Shown one piece after another: positions 57,566 through 64,000 of a stretch of 64,000 bases of DNA. How positions within the stretch are numbered: the first letter of the stretch is position 1; each line of letters begins with the position of its first letter. Made by a program: the position numbers and the translations under genes. The notes beneath the pieces are model-generated. The model was not told where the DNA came from, did no database searches, and saw only the letters and a program-made list of their open reading frames with translations. The DNA is from Verrucomicrobiaceae bacterium (GTDB taxonomy: Bacteria > Verrucomicrobiota > Verrucomicrobiia > Verrucomicrobiales > Verrucomicrobiaceae). The stretch covers positions 62,001-126,000 of the forward strand of contig JAEUHK010000124.1 in NCBI GenBank assembly GCA_016795465.1. The letters are read 5' to 3'.

Positions 57566-59515
57566 ATGCCTCACGATCTCCACGCCGCCCTGAAAAAGCA
57601 CTTTGGCCACACCGCCTTTCGTGCCGGGCAGCAGCAGGTCGTCGAGACACTCCTCGCCGGCCGCAGTGCGCTGGCATTGTTTCCCACCAGCGCCGGCAAA
57701 TCGCTCTGCTACCAGCTTCCGGCGCTGCTGATGGAGGGCGTGACGCTTGTCATCTCGCCGCTCATTGCCCTGATGAAGGATCAAGTCGAGACGCTGAAGG
57801 CCCGTGGCATCGCCGCGGCCCGGCTCGATTCCTCGCTCAGCCAGCAGGAGGTGGCCGAAGTCTTCGATGGCATGCGAAACGGCACGCTGAAGCTGCTCTA
57901 CATCGCCCCGGAGCGGCTCATGAATGAAAACTTTGTCGAGCGGCTCAAGAAGCTGAAAATCGCCATGATGGCCGTCGATGAGGCGCACTGCATCTCCGAG
58001 TGGGGGCACAACTTCCGCCCCGAATACCTCCGCCTCGCTCATGTGGCGCGCGAGCTCGGCATCCGGCCCGTTTTGGCTCTCACCGCCACCGCCACGCCTT
58101 CCGTCGCGGCGGACATCCGTGCCGCTTTTGCCATCGCGCAGGGCGATCACGTCCAGACGAGCTTCCACCGGCCGAATCTGCACTTCCGCATCACTCCCTG
58201 CACCGCAAAGCAACGCCTGCCCTACCTCACCAAGGTGCTGCTGAAACGCAAAGTGCCCTCCATCGTCTATGTGACGCTGCAACACACCGCCGAGGAAGTG
58301 GCCACGCACCTCCAAAAGAGTGGCGTGAACGCCCTCGCCTACCACGCCGGCCTTCCCGATGAGCATCGCCATGCCGCGCAGGATGCCTTCATGAGCGGGC
58401 AGACGGATGTCATCGTCGCGACAATCGCCTTCGGCATGGGCATCGACAAATCCGACATCCGCGCCGTCTATCACTACAACCTGCCGAAGACGCTCGAAAA
58501 CTACTCGCAGGAAACCGGCCGTGCCGGACGCGATGGCAAGCCCTCCGTCTGCGAAATGCTCGCCTGCGCCGATGACTGCATCGTGCTGGAAAACTTCACG
58601 TTTGGCGACACACCCACACCACAGGCCATCCGTCAGCTTCTCGATCATCTCATGCTCAGCGGTGGCGAGTTCGATGTGTCGATGTATGACCTCTCACACG
58701 CCACTGACATCCGCCCGCTCGTCATCGAGACCGTCATCACCAATCTGGAACTCGATGGCGTGCTGCGCCCGCTCGGTTCGTTTTACGCCAGCTATCAGTT
58801 CCGCTTTCTCCAGCCGGAGCAGCGCATCCTCTCCGGCCACAAACCCGACCGCCAGGCCTTCTTGCGCCGCCTGTTCGCCGCCGGCAAACGCGGCACCAAA
58901 TGGATCACGCTCAATCCCGACCAAGCCGCAGCGGCCCTCGAAGAGCCTCGCGACCGCATCCTCAAGGCCCTCACCTGGCTGCAAGAATCCGGCGAGATCG
59001 AACTCAAGCCCAGCGGCAGCCGCCAGAAGTATCGCCTCAGCGAGGACGCGCATCGTCGCGATCTGAAAGAGATCACGAAAAAGATGCAGCAGCTCTTCGC
59101 CGACCGCGAACGACGCGATGTCGAGCGCCTGCGGCAGGTCATCGAACTTGCCAGCCACCGCGGCTGCCTCACGAAGTGGCTTTTGAACTACTTCGGCGAA
59201 ACGATGGAGGCTGACTGCGGCACCTGCACGAGTTGCAAAGAACACGAAAAAGGCCTCGCCGACGATTCCCCCCGCGAAATCCCTCAAAGCCCCACGCCAC
59301 CCATCACCACCGAGCACGTCGCCGCCATCCAGGAGCTGCTACGTGAGAAACATCCCTCGCTGCGCACCTCGCGCCAGCTCGCCCGATTCCTCTGCGGCCT
59401 CACCAGCCCCGCCACCAGCCGCGAGCGCCTCACCCGCCATCCCAGCTTTGGTCTGCTCGAGCGCATTCCCTTCGCCGATGTGCTCGCCCAAACCGACAGC
59501 ATGGGGCGTTTGTAG
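57566..59515 (+). CDS. recQ: RecQ-family ATP-dependent DNA helicase
   Basis: A 649-residue superfamily-2 helicase. Walker A is PTSAGKSLCYQLP, motif Ia LVISPLIALMKDQV, motif II VDEAHCISEWGHNFRPEY, motif III ALTATATP, and motif VI QETGRAGRDGKPS. The RQC zinc-like cluster is DCGTCTSC with an upstream Cys (GCLTKWLLNYFG). It unwinds 3'-tailed DNA in recombination and repair. The C-terminus differs from E. coli RecQ and no HRDC is obvious. The start at 57566 gives the usual HALKKHFGH N-terminus. Its TAG stop codon lies beside a REP hairpin. Confidence 0.93.
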   Translation: MPHDLHAALKKHFGHTAFRAGQQQVVETLLAGRSALALFPTSAGKSLCYQLPALLMEGVTLVISPLIALMKDQVETLKARGIAAARLDSSLSQQEVAEVFDGMRNGTLKLLYIAPERLMNENFVERLKKLKIAMMAVDEAHCISEWGHNFRPEYLRLAHVARELGIRPVLALTATATPSVAADIRAAFAIAQGDHVQTSFHRPNLHFRITPCTAKQRLPYLTKVLLKRKVPSIVYVTLQHTAEEVATHLQKSGVNALAYHAGLPDEHRHAAQDAFMSGQTDVIVATIAFGMGIDKSDIRAVYHYNLPKTLENYSQETGRAGRDGKPSVCEMLACADDCIVLENFTFGDTPTPQAIRQLLDHLMLSGGEFDVSMYDLSHATDIRPLVIETVITNLELDGVLRPLGSFYASYQFRFLQPEQRILSGHKPDRQAFLRRLFAAGKRGTKWITLNPDQAAAALEEPRDRILKALTWLQESGEIELKPSGSRQKYRLSEDAHRRDLKEITKKMQQLFADRERRDVERLRQVIELASHRGCLTKWLLNYFGETMEADCGTCTSCKEHEKGLADDSPREIPQSPTPPITTEHVAAIQELLREKHPSLRTSRQLARFLCGLTSPATSRERLTRHPSFGLLERIPFADVLAQTDSMGRL

Positions 59516-59522
59516 TTCGTTC

Positions 59523-59581
59523 GTAGTTCGGGCTTCAGCCCGTGATTGGGAGCTCATTGAGCGGGCTGAAGCCCGAACTAC
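59523..59581. repeat. REP hairpin pair between recQ and the RAYT gene
   Basis: Arms GTAGTTCGGGCTTCAGCCCG (59523-59542) and its complement (59562-59581), each with a GTAG tetranucleotide and a GGGCTTCAGCCC mini-hairpin. The stop codon of the RAYT gene is read from the GTAG of the right arm. Confidence 0.9.
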
Positions 59582-60186
59582 AAACCTGCGTCATCCCAGC
59601 CTGCGCCGTAATCGAGCACGGGGAAGGCCTTCCAGATTCTCGCGGCCTCGTCGGCACCTTGGTTGGCGAGATAGTCTCTCGCGCTCGACCAAGGCCATTC
59701 CTGCCATTTGGAGACGTAGCCGTGACGCACGGGGTTGTGGTGGATGTAGTTGAGGGTGGCCCAGAAGTGTTGCTCGCTTCGCATGGCGCGATCGGTGGCA
59801 CGATGCCAGCACTGGCGTCCACGCGCACCATCCTCGCCATTCCAGGTGAACGAGGTGCTGCCATGCAGTTTTCCCAACTGGGCGATCAGTTTGGGAAGGT
59901 CGAGCGTGGTGGAAAGCACATGGTAATGATTCGGAAGCACGCACCAAGCATGCACTACCGCTTCCGCGGTCTCGAAGGTGGAGAGCAATCGCGATGCGAA
60001 CGCGTCCATTCGCTCGGGAGAGGTGCCAAGGATGGGCGCATGCTCGTAACAAGCGCCCGTGATGAGATACTGAGTGGTCTGCTGCCCCGTGAAATGAGGC
60101 GGCCCGTGCCATGGGCGGCCCTGACGTCTCCGATGCGTCAGGATCTCTGCCCGCTTTTCTGGCGTCCATTGTCTCCAAGCATACAT
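59578..60186 (-). CDS. REP-associated tyrosine transposase (RAYT, IS200-like Y1)
   Basis: A 202-residue HUH-type DNA endonuclease/transposase. LPNHYHVL gives the HxH metal motif (His 87 and His 89) and LNYIHHNPVRHGY holds the catalytic Tyr 147, followed by WSSARDY. The protein matches RAYTs, which cut single-stranded REP sequences. It is flanked by REP hairpins: 59523-59581 on its 3' side, and 60230-60305 and 60366-60441 on its 5' side. RAYTs are usually single-copy, domesticated genes. The two frames on the same strand differ by 13 bases; this one contains the motifs. The start may be slightly internal. Confidence 0.92.
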   Translation of the reverse strand: MYAWRQWTPEKRAEILTHRRRQGRPWHGPPHFTGQQTTQYLITGACYEHAPILGTSPERMDAFASRLLSTFETAEAVVHAWCVLPNHYHVLSTTLDLPKLIAQLGKLHGSTSFTWNGEDGARGRQCWHRATDRAMRSEQHFWATLNYIHHNPVRHGYVSKWQEWPWSSARDYLANQGADEAARIWKAFPVLDYGAGWDDAGL

Positions 60187-60229
60187 GCGCCGATTTCAAT
60201 TCAGCCCCATGAATGACGCAAGCCTGTTT

Positions 60230-60305
60230 GTAGTCCCGGCTTCAGCCGGTTCTGAAAAGGACGCGTTTTCACCCCTCGCCCAGAGCCGCCTAAAGGCGGG
60301 ACTAC
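60230..60305. repeat. REP hairpin pair upstream of the RAYT gene
   Basis: Left arm GTAGTCCCGGCTTCAGCCGG (60230-60249) and a right arm with complementary outer bases (60285-60305), each forming its own mini-hairpin. They lie between the RAYT start and a second REP pair. Confidence 0.9.
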
Positions 60306-60365
60306 ACTACCTGACCAGCTTCCGCGTCATCGCGAACGTATCTGCGAAGTCGGTGCGGCAGTATT

Positions 60366-60441
60366 GTAGTCCCGGCTTTAGCCGGTCCTTGGGAATGGGG
60401 CGCATTCAAACTTACTCTGAGCCGCCTAAAGGCGGGACTAC
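60366..60441. repeat. REP hairpin pair at the end of alaS
   Basis: Left arm GTAGTCCCGGCTTTAGCCGG (60366-60385) and right arm (60421-60441) ending one base before the alaS stop codon. The left arm is identical to the core of the intragenic REP at 15623. It could also serve as the 3' hairpin of the alaS message. Confidence 0.9.
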
Positions 60442-60442
60442 A

Positions 60443-63262
60443 TTACCCGATCAGCTTCCGAGCCTCGGCGAGGGCTGCATCGACCTTGGAGACGTCTTTG
60501 CCGCCGCCGCGGGCGAAGTCGGGTTTGCCGCCGCCTTTGCCGCCGACGAGGGGGGCGATGGTTTGGATGATTTTGCCGGCTTGGACTTTGGATTGGTGGT
60601 CTTTGCCGACGTTGGCCATCAGGGTGACGTTTCCGCCGCCGGTGGCGGCGAGGACGATGATGCCGGTGAATTGGGACTTGAGGGCGTCGTTCACGGCCAT
60701 CGCGTAGTCGGCATCGACGTCGCCGAGGTGGGCGATGAGGACGTTGTTGGCGGCGCTCGCGAGCAATTCCTTCGCCTTGCCGCTGGCTTCGCGTTGCTGG
60801 GCGGCTTTGAGGGCTCTTTCGAGCTCTTTTTGCTGGGTGAGGATTTGGTCGAGCTTCTTCTCGAGGTCGGCGGCGCCTTGGGCGCTGACTTTGCCAGCGA
60901 GGAGCTTCAAAAGGTCGGCATCGGCTTTGGCAGCGTTGTAGGCTTCGAGACCGGCGATGGCTTCGATGCGGCGCACGCCGGCGGCGACGGCGCCTTCGCC
61001 GACAAGGCGGAAGAGGCCGATTTCGCCGGTGTGGCGGGTGTGGGTGCCGCCGCAGAGTTCCATGCTCCAACCATCGAGCTTGTGCGGCTGGCCGCCGATC
61101 TGCACGACGCGGACGAGGTCGCCGTATTTTTCGCCGAAGAGGGCCATGATGCCGTTGTTGGCCTTCGCCTCGACGTAGGGCACTTCGCTCCACGAAACGG
61201 GGTCATTGGCGACGATGCGCTCGTTCACGAGGCGTTCGATGTCGGCGAGCTGCTGCGGGGTGAGCGCGGCGCTGTTGAAGTCGAAGGTGAGTTTGTCCGG
61301 CGTGACGCTGGAACCTTTCTGCGTGGCATCCTTGCTGACGACCTCGTGCAATGCCCAGTGCAAGATGTGCGTGACGGTGTGGTGTCGCTCGATGGCGTGA
61401 CGGCGCGGCGCATCGACGACGAGCTTCACGGTGGCATCGACGGGCGGGGCTTCGTCGCCGCCGAGGAAGTGGAGCCAGGTGTTGCCGACTTTCGTCGTGG
61501 CGGTGATGGGGAAGGTGTTCGCGCCGAGGATGATCTGACCCGCGTCGCCGATCTGGCCGCCCATTTCGGCGTAGCAGGTGGAGACATCGAGCACGACGGC
61601 GGTCTTGTCCTTCATCTCGACGACTTCGAGCACCTTCACATCGGCTTCGAGGTTGTCGTAACCGATGAACTTGGTCGGGGCCTTCGTTTCGATCTCGGAG
61701 ACGGAGACGACCTGCTTGTTCTTCTTTCCGGCTTCGCGAGCGCGTTCGCGCTGCTCTTCCATGAGTTTCTCGAACTCATCGGTTTGAACCACAAATCCGT
61801 GCTCACGAGCCAAAAGCTCAGTCAGATCAATTGGGAAGCCATAGGTGTCGTATAATTGGAAGGCAAACTCACCACTGACGGAGGGGATTTGCATATCGCC
61901 ACGCGAATGAGCAACGAGTGCGTCGAGGTGTTGCTTAAGGCGCCGAATCTCTTTGTCGAAGAGTTCGATCCCACGATCCAGCGTCCGGTTAAACGCCTCC
62001 TCCTCGATCTTCAGCACGCTCTTGATCTGCTCCTTCTTCACGCGCAGCTCGGGGAAGACATCGCCCATCTGGGCGGCGAGGACATCGACGAGCTTGTAGA
62101 AGAAGGGCTCTTTGAAGTCGAGCGTGCGGCCGTATTTCACGGCGCGGCGGAGGATGCGGCGGAGGGTGTAGTTGCGGTCGCTGTTGCCGGGCTGGATGCC
62201 GTCGGCAATGGCGAAGCTGAGCGTGCGGATGTGGTCGGCGATGACGCGGAAGGCGACGTCGATCTTTTCCTGCTCGGTGACGGGCACGACGTGGCCTTGC
62301 TCATTGGCCTTCGGCAGCGTGCTGGCGTAAGTTTTGCCGGACATCTTCGTCAGCTCGTCAAAGATGGGGCGGAAGACGTCGGTGTCGTAGTTGCTGATCT
62401 TCGCGTTTTGGAAGTCGGTGAAGTTTTTTGTGCCCTGGATGATGGAGCAGACACGCTCGAAGCCCATGCCGGTATCGACGTGCTTCGCGGGGAGCGGCTC
62501 GAAGGTGCCCTCGGGCGTGGCGTTGTATTGGATGAAGACGTTGTTCCAGATCTCGATGCAGCTCGCGTCGCTGCCGTTGACGAGCTTGCGGCCTTCGCGC
62601 TGGCGGGCTTCATCGAGCTCGGGCGTGCCGGGAGTGAGGTCGATGTGGATCTCGGTGCAGGGGCCGCAGGGGCCGGTGTCGCCCATCATCCAGAAGTTGT
62701 CCTTCTTGTTGCCGTTGACGATGTGGATGTCGGGATCGAGGCCGATGCTGCGGAATTTTTCCGCCCAGATCTCCCAGGCCTCCTGGTCGCGCTCGGCGGG
62801 ATCGCCCTTCGATTTGTCGGGCTGATAAATCGTGGCGTAAACGCGGGTCGGCGGGAACTTCCAGCGCTCGATGACGAGCTCCCAGGCCCAGGCGATGGCC
62901 TCTTTCTTGAAGTAGTCGCCGAAGGACCAGTTCCCGAGCATCTCGAAGAGCGTGTGGTGGTAGGTGTCGAGCCCGACGTCTTCGAGGTCGTTGTGCTTGC
63001 CGCCGGCGCGGATGCACTTCTGCGTGTCCGCGGCGCGGGTGGGCAGGCCTTTGTGCAAGACGCCGGGCCAGGTGTCCACGTCCGCGCTGCGCTCACCGAG
63101 GAAGATGGGCACGAACTGGTTCATGCCCGCATTCGTGAAGATGCGCGCGCCGTCGCGGCTGGTGTAGCCGACGTTGTCGCTGGGCACGATGGTGTGCTGC
63201 TTCTCCTTGAAGAAATCGAGGAAGGTGGCGCGGATTTCGGCGGCGGTGGGGATCTTGGACAT
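60443..63262 (-). CDS. alaS: Alanyl-tRNA synthetase
   Basis: A 939-residue class II synthetase that charges tRNA-Ala. The N-terminal TAAEIRATFLDFFKEKQHTIVPSDNVG..., TNAGMNQFVPIFLG, HHTLFEMLGNWSFGDYFKKEAI and the FERVCSIIQG segment form the catalytic core. The editing domain has HTVTHILHWALHEV and the MELCGGTHTRHTGEIGLF zinc motif; the C-Ala glycine-rich part (VGGKGGGKPDFARGGG) ends the chain. The length is somewhat above the usual 875. It lies alone, bounded by a REP pair and the divergent PSCyt gene. Confidence 0.97.
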   Translation of the reverse strand: MSKIPTAAEIRATFLDFFKEKQHTIVPSDNVGYTSRDGARIFTNAGMNQFVPIFLGERSADVDTWPGVLHKGLPTRAADTQKCIRAGGKHNDLEDVGLDTYHHTLFEMLGNWSFGDYFKKEAIAWAWELVIERWKFPPTRVYATIYQPDKSKGDPAERDQEAWEIWAEKFRSIGLDPDIHIVNGNKKDNFWMMGDTGPCGPCTEIHIDLTPGTPELDEARQREGRKLVNGSDASCIEIWNNVFIQYNATPEGTFEPLPAKHVDTGMGFERVCSIIQGTKNFTDFQNAKISNYDTDVFRPIFDELTKMSGKTYASTLPKANEQGHVVPVTEQEKIDVAFRVIADHIRTLSFAIADGIQPGNSDRNYTLRRILRRAVKYGRTLDFKEPFFYKLVDVLAAQMGDVFPELRVKKEQIKSVLKIEEEAFNRTLDRGIELFDKEIRRLKQHLDALVAHSRGDMQIPSVSGEFAFQLYDTYGFPIDLTELLAREHGFVVQTDEFEKLMEEQRERAREAGKKNKQVVSVSEIETKAPTKFIGYDNLEADVKVLEVVEMKDKTAVVLDVSTCYAEMGGQIGDAGQIILGANTFPITATTKVGNTWLHFLGGDEAPPVDATVKLVVDAPRRHAIERHHTVTHILHWALHEVVSKDATQKGSSVTPDKLTFDFNSAALTPQQLADIERLVNERIVANDPVSWSEVPYVEAKANNGIMALFGEKYGDLVRVVQIGGQPHKLDGWSMELCGGTHTRHTGEIGLFRLVGEGAVAAGVRRIEAIAGLEAYNAAKADADLLKLLAGKVSAQGAADLEKKLDQILTQQKELERALKAAQQREASGKAKELLASAANNVLIAHLGDVDADYAMAVNDALKSQFTGIIVLAATGGGNVTLMANVGKDHQSKVQAGKIIQTIAPLVGGKGGGKPDFARGGGKDVSKVDAALAEARKLIG

Positions 63263-63386
63263 GGGAAAGAGGGCGCGGATGGTAGCGGGAGAGCGGGAGT
63301 GGTAAAGTGCTCAGTTCTCCATGCTCCGCCCCATGGAGAATGCCGCCCAACGTCGAAAATCAGCGGTGGCGAGCGTATTGTCCCCC

Positions 63387-64000
63387 GTGATCCGCCCCCT
63401 TGTCACTTTTGCCCTCGTTTCCTCCGCGCTCGCGGAGCCCATCGACTTTTCCAAGCAGGTCCGCCCGATCCTGAGCGAGAACTGCTTCTTCTGCCACGGT
63501 CCCGACGACAAAAAACGCGAGGCGGACCTCCGTCTCGATGACGAGGCCGCCGCGAAGAAGAACAACGACGGCGTCATCGCCGTGGTGCCGGGTGATCCGG
63601 AGAAAAGCGCTCTCATCCAGCGCATTGTGAGCACTGACCCCGATGAGGTCATGCCGCCACCGAAGCAGCACAAGACGATCTCGCCCGCGCAGGTGGCGCT
63701 GCTCAAAGAGTGGATCAAGCAGGGCGCTAAGTGGGGGAAGCATTGGAGTTATGAGAAGGTCGTAAAGCCGGCAGTGCCCGCGGGCGCAAAGAATCCGGTG
63801 GATGCGTTTTTGGCGGCGCGTCTGAAGAAGGAAGGGCTGTCGTTTTCTCCTGCGGCGGACCGCGCGACGCTGATCCGCCGTGTGGCGCTCGATCTGACCG
63901 GGCTGCCGCCAACGTTGGAGGAGCTCGCACGCTTTTCGTCCGACAAGTCAGACAGGTCCGACCTGTCCGACGTCGTGGCGCATTACCTCGCCAAGCCGAG
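63387..64000 (+). CDS. PSCyt1/PSCyt2 (DUF1549) cytochrome-type protein, partial
   Basis: The 5' part (about 205 codons) of a large PVC protein; the rest is beyond the right edge. After a signal peptide (VIRPLVTFALVSSALA) comes PSCyt1: EPIDFSKQVRPILSENCFFCHGPDDKKREADLRLD with CxxCH heme site, then EVMPPPKQHKTISPAQVALLKEWIKQGAKW, then the PSCyt2/DUF1549 start (NPVDAFLAARLKKEGLSFSPAADRATLIRRVALDLTGLPPTLEEL). The GTG at 63387 gives the cleanest signal peptide; ATGs at 63321 and 63333 are in frame and possible. Residues encoded at 63939-63974 are a 9-base-phased repeat (SDKSDRSDLSDV). Confidence 0.88.
   Translation, partial: MIRPLVTFALVSSALAEPIDFSKQVRPILSENCFFCHGPDDKKREADLRLDDEAAAKKNNDGVIAVVPGDPEKSALIQRIVSTDPDEVMPPPKQHKTISPAQVALLKEWIKQGAKWGKHWSYEKVVKPAVPAGAKNPVDAFLAARLKKEGLSFSPAADRATLIRRVALDLTGLPPTLEELARFSSDKSDRSDLSDVVAHYLAKP
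63939..63974. repeat. 9-base-phased repeat inside the PSCyt gene
   Basis: Four in-frame 9-mers of consensus TCCGACAAG run in exact register and encode SDK-SDR-SDL-SDV. It falls between the first PSCyt2 motif and the following domain. It parallels the 9-base units at 28362-28446. Confidence 0.75.

Noticed and set aside
61856..63541. A 561-codon plus-strand frame opposite alaS that continues toward the PSCyt gene
   Set aside because: The alaS sequence on the minus strand is unambiguous; the last part of this frame reads the PSCyt region in a different phase and carries no PSCyt motif.

Overview
The window looks like a chromosomal segment of a Verrucomicrobiota bacterium (PVC superphylum, probably Verrucomicrobiales). 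The evidence is high G+C, PVC-specific families (a CxxCH putative-dehydrogenase protein, PSCyt1/PSCyt2 cytochrome proteins, SHD1 domains, DUF1080), four secreted sulfatases and a Tat-exported Gfo/Idh/MocA oxidoreductase. Species assignment is inference. I see no rRNA, tRNA, CRISPR array or prophage. No gene-free stretch exceeds 300 bases.

Layout. 1-4634: a very large secreted M36 metallopeptidase (minus strand, C-terminus off the edge). 4811-11244: a plus-strand run of pyrH, frr, a PPP-type phosphatase, a BON-like envelope protein, a membrane coiled-coil/HhH protein and pabB. 11248-18555: a membrane Ser/Thr kinase, an RluD-type pseudouridine synthase, a PVC heme/dehydrogenase protein and a MetE-like methyltransferase. 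18685-25471: an amidohydrolase, two membrane proteins of unknown role, an oxidoreductase, thiE and a tandem MBL protein coupled to it. 25608-38765: the glycan-degradation zone, with four sulfatases, a SASA esterase, a DUF1080 protein and a ribose-type ABC importer pair without its ATPase. Interspersed are pepD, a DUF4288 gene and a DUF6036 nucleotidyltransferase pair. 38901-41071: an ECF sigma factor, a small one-TM protein, an LTXXQ-like periplasmic protein and an SHD1 protein. 41075-47400: a fucose-isomerase-like enzyme followed by a surface-glycan cluster (GT-C glycosyltransferase, polysaccharide deacetylase, GT2, FAD oxidoreductase). 47437-49632: a BlaI/BlaR1 regulatory pair divergent from a lipoprotein, with two matching operator palindromes. 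49648-57458: envelope and signalling proteins, including a receiver/pseudokinase/TM/FGE-like fusion. 57566-63262: recQ, a REP-associated tyrosine transposase with REP hairpins, and alaS. 63387-64000: the start of a PSCyt1/PSCyt2 protein.

The strongest non-genic signals are: (a) ten degenerate 7-base-phased repeat tracts, nearly all at gene starts, stops or signal-peptide codons; (b) five REP hairpin pairs with GTAG/GGAG 5' tetranucleotides, three beside a RAYT gene and one inserted in frame in a coding sequence; (c) 9-base-phased repeats, one folded into a perfect 28-bp inverted repeat; (d) two identical-architecture TGCAG-N6-CTGCA palindromes between blaI and its divergent lipoprotein gene. 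Start codons are chosen by family alignment from memory, signal peptides and spacing; no search was run.
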